64,000 nucleotides of DNA from Ascoidea asiatica (Eukaryota > Ascomycota > Saccharomycetes > Ascoideales > Ascoideaceae), in contig BCKQ01000014.1 of assembly GCA_001600695.1 (NCBI GenBank), positions 187,269 through 251,268 of the forward strand, read 5' to 3'. Numbering within the stretch: position 1 is the stretch's first letter; each line of letters begins with the position of its first letter. Below, piece after piece: positions 32,690 to 41,901 of the stretch. The notes under the pieces were generated by a model. The model saw nothing but the letters and a program-made list of their open reading frames with translations. It searched no databases and was not told where the DNA came from. The position numbers and the translations under genes were made by a program.

Positions 32690-32969
32690 GAAAATCATAG
32701 AATTTTCAATGTACTATAGCATTTTTTTTTATCACTTTTTCATATATATTTCATATAATTTTTAATCATTATTTGACTCTATTTTTCATTGTTTTTTTTT
32801 TAATTTATAAAAGAAAGAGAAAAAAGATTAAATCTTTTATAAAAGGAAGATTGATATATATACTGTATATTATATTGAACTCCAAGAAAATTGAATAAAA
32901 TTATAAAGAAGAAAAGAAAATAAAATAAAATAAAATCTAATTAAATGTATTTTTAAATTATTTTTTTAT

Positions 32970-34736
32970 TTAATTAAAAACTTCAGAATCAGGTTTTAAA
33001 GTTGGGAATAATAAAACTTCACGAATTGTATTTGAATCAGTTAAAAACATAGCTAATCTATCAATACCACAACCCCAACCACCAGTTGGAGGTAAACCAT
33101 ATTCTAAAGCATTAACAAAACTTTCATCAACTAATTGAGCTTCATCATCACCTTGAGCTTTTTGTCTTGCTTGTTCTTCAAATCTTTGTTTTTGATCGAA
33201 AGGATCATTTAATTCAGTATATGCATTACAAATTTCCTTAGTTGCAACAAAAACTTCAAATCTTTCACATAAACCTGGTATATTTCTATCACTTTTTGCT
33301 AATGGAGACATCATTTGTGGATGACCAAAAATAAAAGTTGGATTAATTGATTCATCTTCTAAAATTCCAACTAATTTATCTAACATTCTTGCATTTGTTA
33401 AAGGAGGAGAACAATCTAATTTATTTTGAATTAAGATTTTTTTTAAAAATTCACCAGTTTCTGCAGTATGTAATTGATCAGCAGGTGGAAATTTAACATT
33501 ATATTTTTTTTCTAATTCTTCAATCATATTAATTCTTTTCCAAGGTCTTGAGAAATCTAAAGTTAAAACTTTTTCTTTATCATTATCATCAGGATGATAT
33601 TTTAAAATATAATCACCAGTAATTTCTTTAACCATTTCAGAAAATAATAATTCAGTCATATCCATTAAATCATAAACATCAGCATAAGCTTGATAAAATT
33701 CACAAGTTGTAAATTCAGGATTATGAGTCATATCAATACCTTCATTTCTAAATTGTCTACCAATTTCATAAACTCTTTCTAAACCACCAACAACTAATTT
33801 TTTAAGATATAATTCAGGAGCAATTCTTAAAAACATATCTAAATTTAAATCATTATGATGAGTAATAAAAGGTTTTGCAGTTGCACCACCAGCAATAACA
33901 TCCATCATTGGAGTTTCAACTTCAATAAAATTTCTTGTATCTAAGAAATTTCTAATATATTTAATAATTTTAGATCTTATAATAAATTTTTCTTTAACAG
34001 ATTGATTAACAATTAAATCTAAATATCTTTTTCTATATCTTAATTCTTGATCTTTAAAACCAAAATGAGAAGTTGGTAACATATGAAGACATGGAGTTAA
34101 TAAAATTATATTTTTTGTAAAAATTGAAATTTCACCTTCACCACCTTTTTGTGGATTTGTTCTACCAATAAAACCAGTAATACCAATAATATCACCTCTT
34201 CTAATAATATCATTTTCTTTAAAGAATTGATCATTATTATCATAATCATTAATTTGAGAAACAACTTGAATTGTTTGATTATTTGAACTTAAAGAATAAA
34301 ATCTTAATTTTGAACCAACTTCTCTTTTAACCATAACTCTACCTGCAGTTGATAAAGTAATTTCTTTTAACATTTCACCCTTTTTTAAATTATTATATTT
34401 TTTTAAAATATCAGAAATTTGATCTTTAACATTAAATTTATGTGGATAAGGATTTGGATTTTTTGAAATTCTTAAATTTTCAATATCTTTTGATCTTAAA
34501 AGATGAAATTGATTTGGATTAATATCATCATCATTTTGTTTTTTTTGTTTATTTGATTTATTATTAATATTTAAAAGTTTTGATTTTTCAGCTTTTTCAG
34601 CTTTTTTTGCAGCAATTTGTCTTTGTTTTTGTCTTTTTTTTAATTCACTTTTCGAAACTTGTTCACCAGTTGCTTCATCTAAATATAATTTTTTAACTTC
34701 AGTAGTTATTTTTTCAATTGGTTGTTGTTCAGACAT
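32970..34736 (-). CDS. KRS1: Lysyl-tRNA synthetase, cytosolic
   Basis: This class IIb synthetase (588 residues; 591 in Saccharomyces) charges tRNA-Lys in the cytosol. A Lys-rich N-terminal helix (about 30-70) of the eukaryotic kind precedes the OB-fold anticodon-binding domain (about 105-235). The catalytic domain has motif 1 near 254-277, motif 2 with [17 protein letters not shown] at about 327-343, and motif 3 [12 protein letters not shown] near 553-564. No mitochondrial targeting sequence is seen. A perfect TGACTCA lies 205 bp upstream of the ATG. It is convergent with UTP20; a tRNA-Asn gene lies upstream in the opposite direction. Confidence 0.97.
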   Translation of the reverse strand: MSEQQPIEKITTEVKKLYLDEATGEQVSKSELKKRQKQRQIAAKKAEKAEKSKLLNINNKSNKQKKQNDDDINPNQFHLLRSKDIENLRISKNPNPYPHKFNVKDQISDILKKYNNLKKGEMLKEITLSTAGRVMVKREVGSKLRFYSLSSNNQTIQVVSQINDYDNNDQFFKENDIIRRGDIIGITGFIGRTNPQKGGEGEISIFTKNIILLTPCLHMLPTSHFGFKDQELRYRKRYLDLIVNQSVKEKFIIRSKIIKYIRNFLDTRNFIEVETPMMDVIAGGATAKPFITHHNDLNLDMFLRIAPELYLKKLVVGGLERVYEIGRQFRNEGIDMTHNPEFTTCEFYQAYADVYDLMDMTELLFSEMVKEITGDYILKYHPDDNDKEKVLTLDFSRPWKRINMIEELEKKYNVKFPPADQLHTAETGEFLKKILIQNKLDCSPPLTNARMLDKLVGILEDESINPTFIFGHPQMMSPLAKSDRNIPGLCERFEVFVATKEICNAYTELNDPFDQKQRFEEQARQKAQGDDEAQLVDESFVNALEYGLPPTGGWGCGIDRLAMFLTDSNTIREVLLFPTLKPDSEVFN

Positions 34737-35143
34737 TTTTTTATAGGAAAATTTACAATTTAATATAAAAAGGAAATAACTTTAATCAATGATAATCTAT
34801 AAACTATAAAAAAGATAAAAGATAAGACTCAAAGATAATAATTGAAAATAAAAATTGATACTTAATGACTAAAAAAGTATTAGTTAAATAATTAAATTGG
34901 TAATTTTTCACTTTTTCAAAAAACAAGGTGTAATCTCAACTGACTCATACAAAATTTTATTTTACTTTTTTTTTTGCTTTTAAAGTGGTTAACCACGTCA
35001 AAAAGAAAAGAGTTCGACTGCGTGCAGAAGTGCGTGCAAATTTCAGTAAAAGTGCGTGAAGAAATTAATAGGAAAATTATAAGAATAGTCACGTGTGATA
35101 CACCCCTTGGAAGAATTCACTTTTTTCCTGTTTTTAAGTACGA
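34737..35143. other. Intergenic region between KRS1 and tRNA-Asn
   Basis: This 407-bp stretch holds the KRS1 promoter, with a TGACTCA site at 34941-34947, and then the region directly upstream of the tRNA. A CACGTG-type site (TCACGTGT) is at about 35090-35097. The ORF reading through the tRNA is a chance ORF. Confidence 0.55.
34941..34947. promoter_or_regulatory. Gcn4-type site upstream of KRS1
   Basis: TGACTCA is a perfect match to the Gcn4/AP-1 consensus TGASTCA, 205 bp upstream of the KRS1 ATG. Confidence 0.55.
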
Positions 35144-35217
35144 GACTCCGTGGCCAAGCTGGCTAAGGCGTGAGACTGTTAATCTCAAGATCGACAGTTC
35201 GATCCTGTCCGGAGTCG
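35144..35217 (+). tRNA. tRNA-Asn (anticodon GUU)
   Basis: This 74-nt cloverleaf without an intron has the acceptor stem GACTCCG paired with CGGAGTC, then discriminator G. The D arm includes GGCCAAGCTGGCTAAGGC, the B box GTTCGATCC lies in the T arm, and the anticodon GTT is at 35178-35180. The sequence closely resembles yeast tRNA-Asn. A run of eight T follows. Confidence 0.97.
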
Positions 35218-35228
35218 TCAGCTTCTTC

Positions 35229-35236
35229 TTTTTTTT
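35229..35236 (+). terminator. RNA polymerase III terminator of tRNA-Asn
   Basis: Eight consecutive T begin 12 bp after the tRNA end, long enough for Pol III termination in yeast. Confidence 0.85.
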
Positions 35237-35654
35237 CTGTTTAGTTTTTGTTTTTTCATTTCTTTTCTGTTTTCGGAAGGAGTTTTTTTCAAATTGAGGT
35301 TTTTCATATTTATTATTTATTATTTATTATTTATTATTTATTATTTATTATTTATTATTTATTATTTACTGTATTGTTTATTATTTAACTTAAAGTGTTT
35401 ACATTCCAAGTAAAAGTCTTTGTAGGTTTTTACTACTCACAAGACAAAGAATAGTCTTGAGTAACGTTAAATAAAAGATGATTATTGTAATTGGATAAAT
35501 AAGGGGATGTTATCATTCTTAGAGATGTTTTTATATAAATTAAATCCAAGGGACTCATTTTATTTGATTTGATAATTTATATATTTTTAGTTACAACAGA
35601 ATAATTAATAATCAAATTAAATAATTAGTATAATATAATATATAAGATATAAAA
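35237..35654. other. Intergenic region before the GDT1-like gene
   Basis: The stretch contains the 7-bp tandem repeat at about 35304-35367 and then a region with an imperfect inverted pair (GTAAAAGTCTTTGTAGG near 35410 and CACAAGACAAAGAATAG near 35440). It ends in an AT-rich leader to the ATG at 35655. No gene is seen. Confidence 0.5.
35304..35367. repeat. Minisatellite of 7-bp unit TTTATTA
   Basis: About nine consecutive copies of the unit TTTATTA, nearly without error, lie downstream of the tRNA-Asn gene. Confidence 0.85.
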
Positions 35655-37049
35655 ATGAAACTTTTATCATTAATTTTAATAACATTTATAAGTTTAAATT
35701 TAATAAATGGTGGAATAATTAAATCAAATGAATTTAATAATAATCAATTTAAAAATGAAATTAAAGAAGTTAGAAATGGTGGTGATTTACCACATCAAAG
35801 AGCAAAATCAAGTTCAATAAATGCAATTAGAATTAATTCAAATTCAAATCAATTAATTAGAAATGATCTTAAAATAAATAAAAATATTCATGGTAAACCA
35901 ATTAAAGATTCTATTAAAGATTCAATTGAAAATCCAATTGATAAAGAAATAAATAAAATTGAAAATATTAGAAAAAAACATAAAGCAAAAATGGAACCAT
36001 TAAATGATTATATGGAAAGTAAAGGTTTAAAAGTGAATAATAATGGAAATTCAAAATTAATATCAAAATCATCATCTTCATTATTAATTAATAATGAACA
36101 ATTACTTTTAGATAAAAAAGTAAATGAAGAAAAAAATTTAAATTCAATTTTCTCAATTTTTTCAATTTTTTTTTCAATTTTTATAATCTTAATTTCAAAA
36201 ATTTCTGATAAATCATTTTTAATTATAATTATATTTACAATAAAATATTCATTAAATTATTCAAAAATTTCAATTTTTTTTATATCTTTATTATCTTTAT
36301 TTATTATAAATTTAATTTCTATAATTAATGGTAATTTTTTCATAAATTATTTATTTAATTTAAATAAAAATATAATAAAATTATTTATTGGAATATGTTT
36401 CTTTATTTTTAGTTTTAAATTATTTAAAGGAAAAAATTTAAATATTCATGAAGAAATTGAAAAAATTAAAGAAGAAATTGATCAAATTTCACTTCCAATT
36501 CTGAATAAAATTAATGAAAAAAGTCCAGAAAGTAAGAATAATGAAAAAATCTTAGATTTTGATTTAGATTTAGATTTAAATTTAAATTCAAATTCAAATT
36601 CAAATTCAAATTCAAATTCAAATTTAGATTTACCTTTATTTAATAATGATAATAAAAATCAACATAAGAATACTTTTAAAAATTTGAAAAGTAATGTTAA
36701 AATCAATAATAAAAAAATTCATAAAATATTTAATAAATCAATTAATAAAGTTCAAGTATTTTCAAATAATATTTTCTCACCAATGTTTATTCGAATTTTC
36801 ATTACAATATTTTTATCAGAATGTGGAAATAAATCTCAAATTTCAATAACTTTAATGTCAGCAGAATTTAATTATAAAATCATATCTTTTGCAAGTATTA
36901 TTGGTAATGTAATTTGTACATTAATAGCAGTATTTGGAGCTGATTATATCACAAAGAATATAAATTTAAGAAATGTTAATTTAATATCATCTTTTCTGTT
37001 TCTTATATTTGGATTAGTGTATTTATATAATGGAGTTTTTGATAATTAA
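35655..37049 (+). CDS. GDT1: GDT1/TMEM165-family membrane protein with altered signature motifs
   Basis: This 464-residue protein resembles Gdt1 (UPF0016), a Golgi Ca2+/Mn2+ transporter needed for glycosylation. It has a signal peptide (about 1-20), a hydrophilic part, and hydrophobic segments at about 160-255. A linker with (Asn-Ser)n repeats follows at about 310-325, and a C-terminal block of hydrophobic segments at about 373-461. The family has two copies of the motif Glu-x-Gly-Asp-Lys/Arg-Ser/Thr. Here the first reads SKISDKS (181-187), with Lys182 for Glu and Ser184 for Gly. The second reads ECGNKSQ (389-395), with Asn392 for Asp. It is also much longer than Saccharomyces Gdt1 (280 residues). 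The C-terminal block (LMSAEFNYKIISFASIIGNVICTLIAVFGA) is the best match. It may have changed or lost transport; assignment to the family is likely, function less so. Confidence 0.75.
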   Translation: MKLLSLILITFISLNLINGGIIKSNEFNNNQFKNEIKEVRNGGDLPHQRAKSSSINAIRINSNSNQLIRNDLKINKNIHGKPIKDSIKDSIENPIDKEINKIENIRKKHKAKMEPLNDYMESKGLKVNNNGNSKLISKSSSSLLINNEQLLLDKKVNEEKNLNSIFSIFSIFFSIFIILISKISDKSFLIIIIFTIKYSLNYSKISIFFISLLSLFIINLISIINGNFFINYLFNLNKNIIKLFIGICFFIFSFKLFKGKNLNIHEEIEKIKEEIDQISLPILNKINEKSPESKNNEKILDFDLDLDLNLNSNSNSNSNSNSNLDLPLFNNDNKNQHKNTFKNLKSNVKINNKKIHKIFNKSINKVQVFSNNIFSPMFIRIFITIFLSECGNKSQISITLMSAEFNYKIISFASIIGNVICTLIAVFGADYITKNINLRNVNLISSFLFLIFGLVYLYNGVFDN

Positions 37050-37488
37050 AATAAAAAAAAAACTCAAACGGGATAATGCATTATTGAGGACAATATTTGA
37101 AAATCTAGGTTAGGGCAAAGGACGTAAATAAACAGGACGTAAATACGGGACACTAAATTTAGGATGGCTGGACACAACTGACTCAAATTAAGGACAGTTG
37201 CACTAGATCCAGATTTGCGGATCTAAAACCGAGTTGAGATTGCTAACGCTTTGGGATTCGAGATTGAGATTTTATACTGAACTTATAGATCAATAGTAAC
37301 TAATAAACATAGTAATGATAATAATAAACTAATAAACTGATGTTTAATAAAGAACTAAATCTGATATTATGAGATACCACTATTTTCTATTCAGATTTAA
37401 TTCAATTGTATCTTATACCAATTAATATAAATCATTAATATGATATATTATTATAACTCATATCTATTATTTAATTCCAATTCAAGAT
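37050..37488. other. RAD2 upstream region
   Basis: This 439-bp region is richer in G and C at about 37060-37260. It has repeated GGAC motifs: GAGGACAAT, AAGGACGTAAATA, CAGGACGTAAATA, CGGGACAC, TGGACAC and AAGGACAG. A TGACTCA site is at 37179-37185. The last 150 bp are AT-rich. No gene is seen. Confidence 0.5.
37179..37185. promoter_or_regulatory. TGACTCA heptamer upstream of RAD2
   Basis: This perfect Gcn4/AP-1 consensus lies 304 bp upstream of the RAD2 ATG. Because RAD2 is not an amino acid gene, this site is a caution against over-reading the heptamer elsewhere, although AP-1 (Yap) factors could use related sites. Confidence 0.35.
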
Positions 37489-40400
37489 ATGGGTGTTCAT
37501 CATCTTTGGAATATTCTTAATCCTGCTGGAAGACCAGTAAAATTAGAAAGTTTATCAAATAAAATTTTAGCAATTGATGCTTCTATTTGGTTATATCAAT
37601 TTTTAAAAGTTGTAATGAATAATAATGATAATGATAATAATTCAAATTTACCAAATTCTCATATTATTGGTTTTTTAAGAAGAATTTGTAAATTATTATA
37701 TTTTGGTATAAAACCTGTATTTATATTTGATGGTGGTGCTCCAATTTTAAAAAAAAAAATTATTAATAAAAGAAAAGAAAAAAGAGAATTTGAAAAAGAA
37801 AATTTAAAAAAAACTGCAAAAAAATTATTTAATATTCAATTACAAAAACATGCTTTAAATAAATTAAATAATAATAATATCACAGATAATAATACTGATA
37901 ATAATACTGATAATAATAATAATATTGATAATAAGAAAAAAAAATATTCAAAACAAGATGAATATCATTTACCAAATTTAAATCAAAATTCTTTTCAATA
38001 TAATAAATCTGATCAAAGATTAATGTCTCAAAATGAATATGATGAATTTATAACAATATTTAAATCCGATTTAGATTTAAATAAAATTGATTTAAATAAT
38101 ATTGATCCATCTTCTTCAAATTTTAATAATTTATCATTATCTGATCAATATATGATTTTATGGCAACTTAGATTAAAATCAAGATTAAGAATGGGTTATT
38201 CAAAAAACCAATTACAAAAATTTTTTCCAAATTCAATGGATTTTTCAAAATATCAAATTCAAATGGTTAAAAGAAGAAATTATTTTACTCAAAAATTAAT
38301 GAAAGTTTCTGGTATGGATAAAAATGCAGGAATTATAAAAATTGATGGTAGAATTTCAAATGAAAAAAATAAATCTTATTTTTTACAAAAAAATAAAACT
38401 GGTTGGACTTTGGATTTTAATAATAATAACAAATTAAATAATGATAATATAAAAAATCCAATATTAATTGAAGATTCTTATAATCATTATTCCTCCGATA
38501 ATAACTCCGATGATGATTCAAATGATGAAGATAATGTTCAATTTATAAAACATAGTTTTATTCAACCAACAACAAAAAAAAATATATCAAAAAAGAAAAT
38601 CATTGATAATGATGATGATGATGAAAAAATAAAAGAAAAACTTCAAAAAGAAAATATAAAATTAAAACAAAATGAAATACAAAATGAAATACAAAATGAA
38701 GTAAAAAATGAAGTACTAAAAGATAATGAAGACTACGATGAAGATGAGGATGATGACTCGGATTTTGAAGATGTACCTTTAGATGTCGCTCCAATTGAAA
38801 AAGTTAAAGAAAATTATTCTTTAAATGCAATGCCATTACCTCCAATGAATGAAGAATTATCAAGAATCTTACACCTTAAATATGATCCAAATAATCCAGG
38901 AAGTGAAGAAAGAAGTTTTTTATTTAATACAAGAGATTCAAAATCTGATATAGAAGAGGAAGAAGATGAAGAAGATGGCGATGAATTCGAAAATATTATT
39001 AATATTGATTCGGATAATGAAAATGGAAATAAAAATAAAAATAAAAATAAAATTGATGAAAACAATCTTCAATCTGCTTTATTTGAATCAATAAAACAAC
39101 AAAATTTAAATGATAATAAAATCATAGAATCTGAATTAAAAAAATCAAAATTTGAAGCTGAAAAATTTGATGAAATTCAATTAAAAAAAGCAATTGAAGA
39201 ATCTAAAAATGAATTATATCAATTAAGAAAACAACAAGAAGATTTATTTGATAATGATGATAATGATGATGATGAAATGCCTATTGAGTTTAGTTTACCT
39301 GAATTTATAACTAATAATGAAACTGAAAATGAAAATGAAAATGAAAATGGTAATGGAAAAGAAAAAGAAAAAGAAAAAGAAAAGGAAATAAATAATCTCC
39401 CTTTGTATAATAATTCAACTGGTCAAGTTTTTAACTTTAACAATCTTTCTTTTAGTGAATCTATTTTATTTGGTGGTGGTAAGAAAAAAGATTCAATAAG
39501 AGCTTTAGATAAAATTGAAGAAGAAAATAATAACAAGAAGCTTGAAAAGACAAATGATTTCGATGATAAAGGATCATCTGAATTCTCTGATGATGAAATA
39601 AATGAAAAAAATTTAGAAAGTAAAGAAAATGAACCAGAAAAAGAAAAAAAGAAGAAAAAAATTGTAGAAGCTCCATCTTGGTTTCAAAACTCTCATATTT
39701 CAAGTGGTAGTCCAGAAAATAAAAGGGAAAATAAAAGGTTAAAACCTTTTGAATCTTTTAATGAAATAGCACAAAAATCAAATCAATTACATGAAATTTC
39801 AGATAATATTCTTAATAATAGACCTGATAAAAATGTAGGTAATGAAACAATGGAAGTTTTAGTTCCATATAGTGAAGCTAGAGATATTGTTGAAGGAAAA
39901 AAAAATAAAAGTCGAAAATTACTATCAAATAATGATCAGAATAATGAATCGTTAGAAGAAGAAAGTGATGAGGATTCTATGGTTCAAGTTGTTGAAACTG
40001 TTCATAATCTTGATTCTGATGAAAGCGATGATGATGTTATAGTTCTTGATCATTTCAATTCTTTGACTACAAAGGACAAAATCAGCCATTTAGTAAATAG
40101 TCCTGCAAAACCATTAATAATAAATGATGAAAAGAATAGCGAAACAAAAAATAAAGTTAAGGAAAAGGCAAATTCTTTTGAAGTTTTAGATTCCATTAAA
40201 AAAGGAGGCCCTGATAGTAATTCAGATTCAAAGGATACTAATAATGAAGTTGAAATAATGACTGGAATGTGGACTAATGGACCAATGACTCCAAAAAAAA
40301 ATACAGAAAAAAGTTCCCAGAACTCTCCTTGGTCTAATCGAAATGCAAGTATAATAACTCCTCGAAGGACTCCAATAAGAAATTCTCAAAGAACTTTTTC

Positions 40401-41652
40401 AAGAACTCCTTCGAGAACTCCTTTAAGAACTCCATTAAAAATTTCAGGAAAAACACCCACTTCAGATTTAAGAGGAAGTCCATTGAAAAATGATGCTTCC
40501 AAATCTCCAAAAAAGAATCAAGGTACAAAAGAAATATTTCAATATGAATTTTCTGAAGATGAAGACGAAATTGCCAAACAGTTAGAACAAGAGGCCGAAG
40601 AGTATGATCGATTTTCTAATGAAATTAATAATTTAAACTCTAATTCTCTAAATGAATCTCAGAAGAACGAAGATATGCAAAAGAGATATAAGGATTTAAT
40701 AAATCAAGAAGGTATTTTGAGGAAACAGAAAACTCAACAATCAAGAGATGCAGATGAGGTAACAAGAACAATGATTTTAGATGTTCAAGAATTGTTACGT
40801 CGTTTTGGAATCCCTTATTTGGTTGCTCCAATGGAAGCAGAAGCTCAATGCGCAGAATTGTTTAAATTGAATTTAGTTGATGGTATAATTACAGATGATT
40901 CTGATGTTTTTTTATTTGGAGGTAATAATATCTATAGAAATTTTTTCAATAATAAGAAATATGTTGAATATTTTAGTTTGGAAAATATTGTCAAAAAAAT
41001 TGGAATTAATCAAAATAAATTGATTGAGCTAGCTATGTTATTAGGAAGTGATTACACAGAAGGTATCAAAGGTGTTGGTCCTGTTAATGCAATTGAAATA
41101 TTAGCAAATTTTGACAATTTGACTGAATTTAAAAACTGGTTTACATCAACTGTTAAAAATCCCGAGCAATTAACTCCTAAGAAAAATAAAAGAAAAAGAA
41201 AAAGTCAAGAAAATTTCGAATCAGATGAAGATGAGGATAGTAAAGAAAAACTGAAATTCAAGAAAAAAATATTCAAGAAATTAATTAATAGTGAAACAGT
41301 ATTAGATGATAATTTCCCTGATTTCAATGTTTATGAGGCTTATAATAAACCAGAAGTTGATAGTGAAAAGACTCCATTTGTTTGGGGAGTTCCATTCTTG
41401 GAAAGTTTAAGAGAATTTCTTGAAATCAAAATAAGTGGATGGGATAGAAAAAGAATTGATGAAATTTTAATACCAGTTATAAAAGAAATGAATTCTAAAA
41501 AACGAAAACAAAAACAAATTGATCAGTTTTTTAGTAGAGATGAAGTTGATAGTAATTTATTGGAGAGTAATAGTAAAAGAATAAATGAAGCAAGGAAAAT
41601 GTTAGTTAATAAAAAAAGAAAACTTTCTAAGAAAGGAAATAAAAAAAAGTGA
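37489..41652 (+). CDS. RAD2: Nucleotide-excision-repair endonuclease Rad2 (XPG)
   Basis: This structure-specific endonuclease makes the 3' incision in nucleotide excision repair. The N-terminal nuclease half (1-105) starts MGVHHLWNILNPAGRPV, with Asp30 (LAIDASIW) and Asp81 (FIFDGGAP). The internal nuclease half begins near 1095, with Glu1116 and Glu1118 (PMEAEAQCAEL), Asp1136 and Asp1139 (ITDDSDVFLFG), and then the helix-hairpin-helix GSDYTEGIKGVGPVNA. Between them is a long acidic spacer with many Asn, Asp, Glu and Lys repeats, which explains the 1387 residues against 1031 in Saccharomyces. Near the C-terminus KQKQIDQFFS fits a PCNA-interacting (QxxIxxFF) box. An arginine/threonine-proline-rich stretch (RTPIRNSQRTFSRTPSRTPLRTP) near residue 960-985 looks like a phosphorylation-prone basic patch. 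All catalytic residues seen are intact. Confidence 0.95.
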   Translation: MGVHHLWNILNPAGRPVKLESLSNKILAIDASIWLYQFLKVVMNNNDNDNNSNLPNSHIIGFLRRICKLLYFGIKPVFIFDGGAPILKKKIINKRKEKREFEKENLKKTAKKLFNIQLQKHALNKLNNNNITDNNTDNNTDNNNNIDNKKKKYSKQDEYHLPNLNQNSFQYNKSDQRLMSQNEYDEFITIFKSDLDLNKIDLNNIDPSSSNFNNLSLSDQYMILWQLRLKSRLRMGYSKNQLQKFFPNSMDFSKYQIQMVKRRNYFTQKLMKVSGMDKNAGIIKIDGRISNEKNKSYFLQKNKTGWTLDFNNNNKLNNDNIKNPILIEDSYNHYSSDNNSDDDSNDEDNVQFIKHSFIQPTTKKNISKKKIIDNDDDDEKIKEKLQKENIKLKQNEIQNEIQNEVKNEVLKDNEDYDEDEDDDSDFEDVPLDVAPIEKVKENYSLNAMPLPPMNEELSRILHLKYDPNNPGSEERSFLFNTRDSKSDIEEEEDEEDGDEFENIINIDSDNENGNKNKNKNKIDENNLQSALFESIKQQNLNDNKIIESELKKSKFEAEKFDEIQLKKAIEESKNELYQLRKQQEDLFDNDDNDDDEMPIEFSLPEFITNNETENENENENGNGKEKEKEKEKEINNLPLYNNSTGQVFNFNNLSFSESILFGGGKKKDSIRALDKIEEENNNKKLEKTNDFDDKGSSEFSDDEINEKNLESKENEPEKEKKKKKIVEAPSWFQNSHISSGSPENKRENKRLKPFESFNEIAQKSNQLHEISDNILNNRPDKNVGNETMEVLVPYSEARDIVEGKKNKSRKLLSNNDQNNESLEEESDEDSMVQVVETVHNLDSDESDDDVIVLDHFNSLTTKDKISHLVNSPAKPLIINDEKNSETKNKVKEKANSFEVLDSIKKGGPDSNSDSKDTNNEVEIMTGMWTNGPMTPKKNTEKSSQNSPWSNRNASIITPRRTPIRNSQRTFSRTPSRTPLRTPLKISGKTPTSDLRGSPLKNDASKSPKKNQGTKEIFQYEFSEDEDEIAKQLEQEAEEYDRFSNEINNLNSNSLNESQKNEDMQKRYKDLINQEGILRKQKTQQSRDADEVTRTMILDVQELLRRFGIPYLVAPMEAEAQCAELFKLNLVDGIITDDSDVFLFGGNNIYRNFFNNKKYVEYFSLENIVKKIGINQNKLIELAMLLGSDYTEGIKGVGPVNAIEILANFDNLTEFKNWFTSTVKNPEQLTPKKNKRKRKSQENFESDEDEDSKEKLKFKKKIFKKLINSETVLDDNFPDFNVYEAYNKPEVDSEKTPFVWGVPFLESLREFLEIKISGWDRKRIDEILIPVIKEMNSKKRKQKQIDQFFSRDEVDSNLLESNSKRINEARKMLVNKKRKLSKKGNKKK

Positions 41653-41901
41653 TGATGAATGGTAAAGCTAGTTTCGCTGGAAGTTTCAATAAATAACTTG
41701 ATTCAAAAAATTTTATTGGACAATAATTATGTCGCTGATAAATATGGACTGTATAACTCGTGGAGTTGTTTTAATTTAGAAAATTTATGTCTATTAAATT
41801 TTAATTTTACTTATTTTATGTAGTATATTTAATTATATTTTATAATTTTTTTCAATTTTTAATATTATTTTCTATAGATAAAGAATATTTTAAAGAATTA
41901 A

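Noticed and set aside
35144-35217. Further tRNA or snoRNA genes in the other G/C-rich islands (about 4150-4450, 44260-44700, 49310-49600)
   Set aside because: No cloverleaf with A and B boxes was found, and no convincing C/D or H/ACA box arrangement.
34974-35297. 107-codon ORF between KRS1 and the GDT1-like gene
   Set aside because: It opens at a non-ATG codon and reads straight through the tRNA-Asn gene and its T-run.
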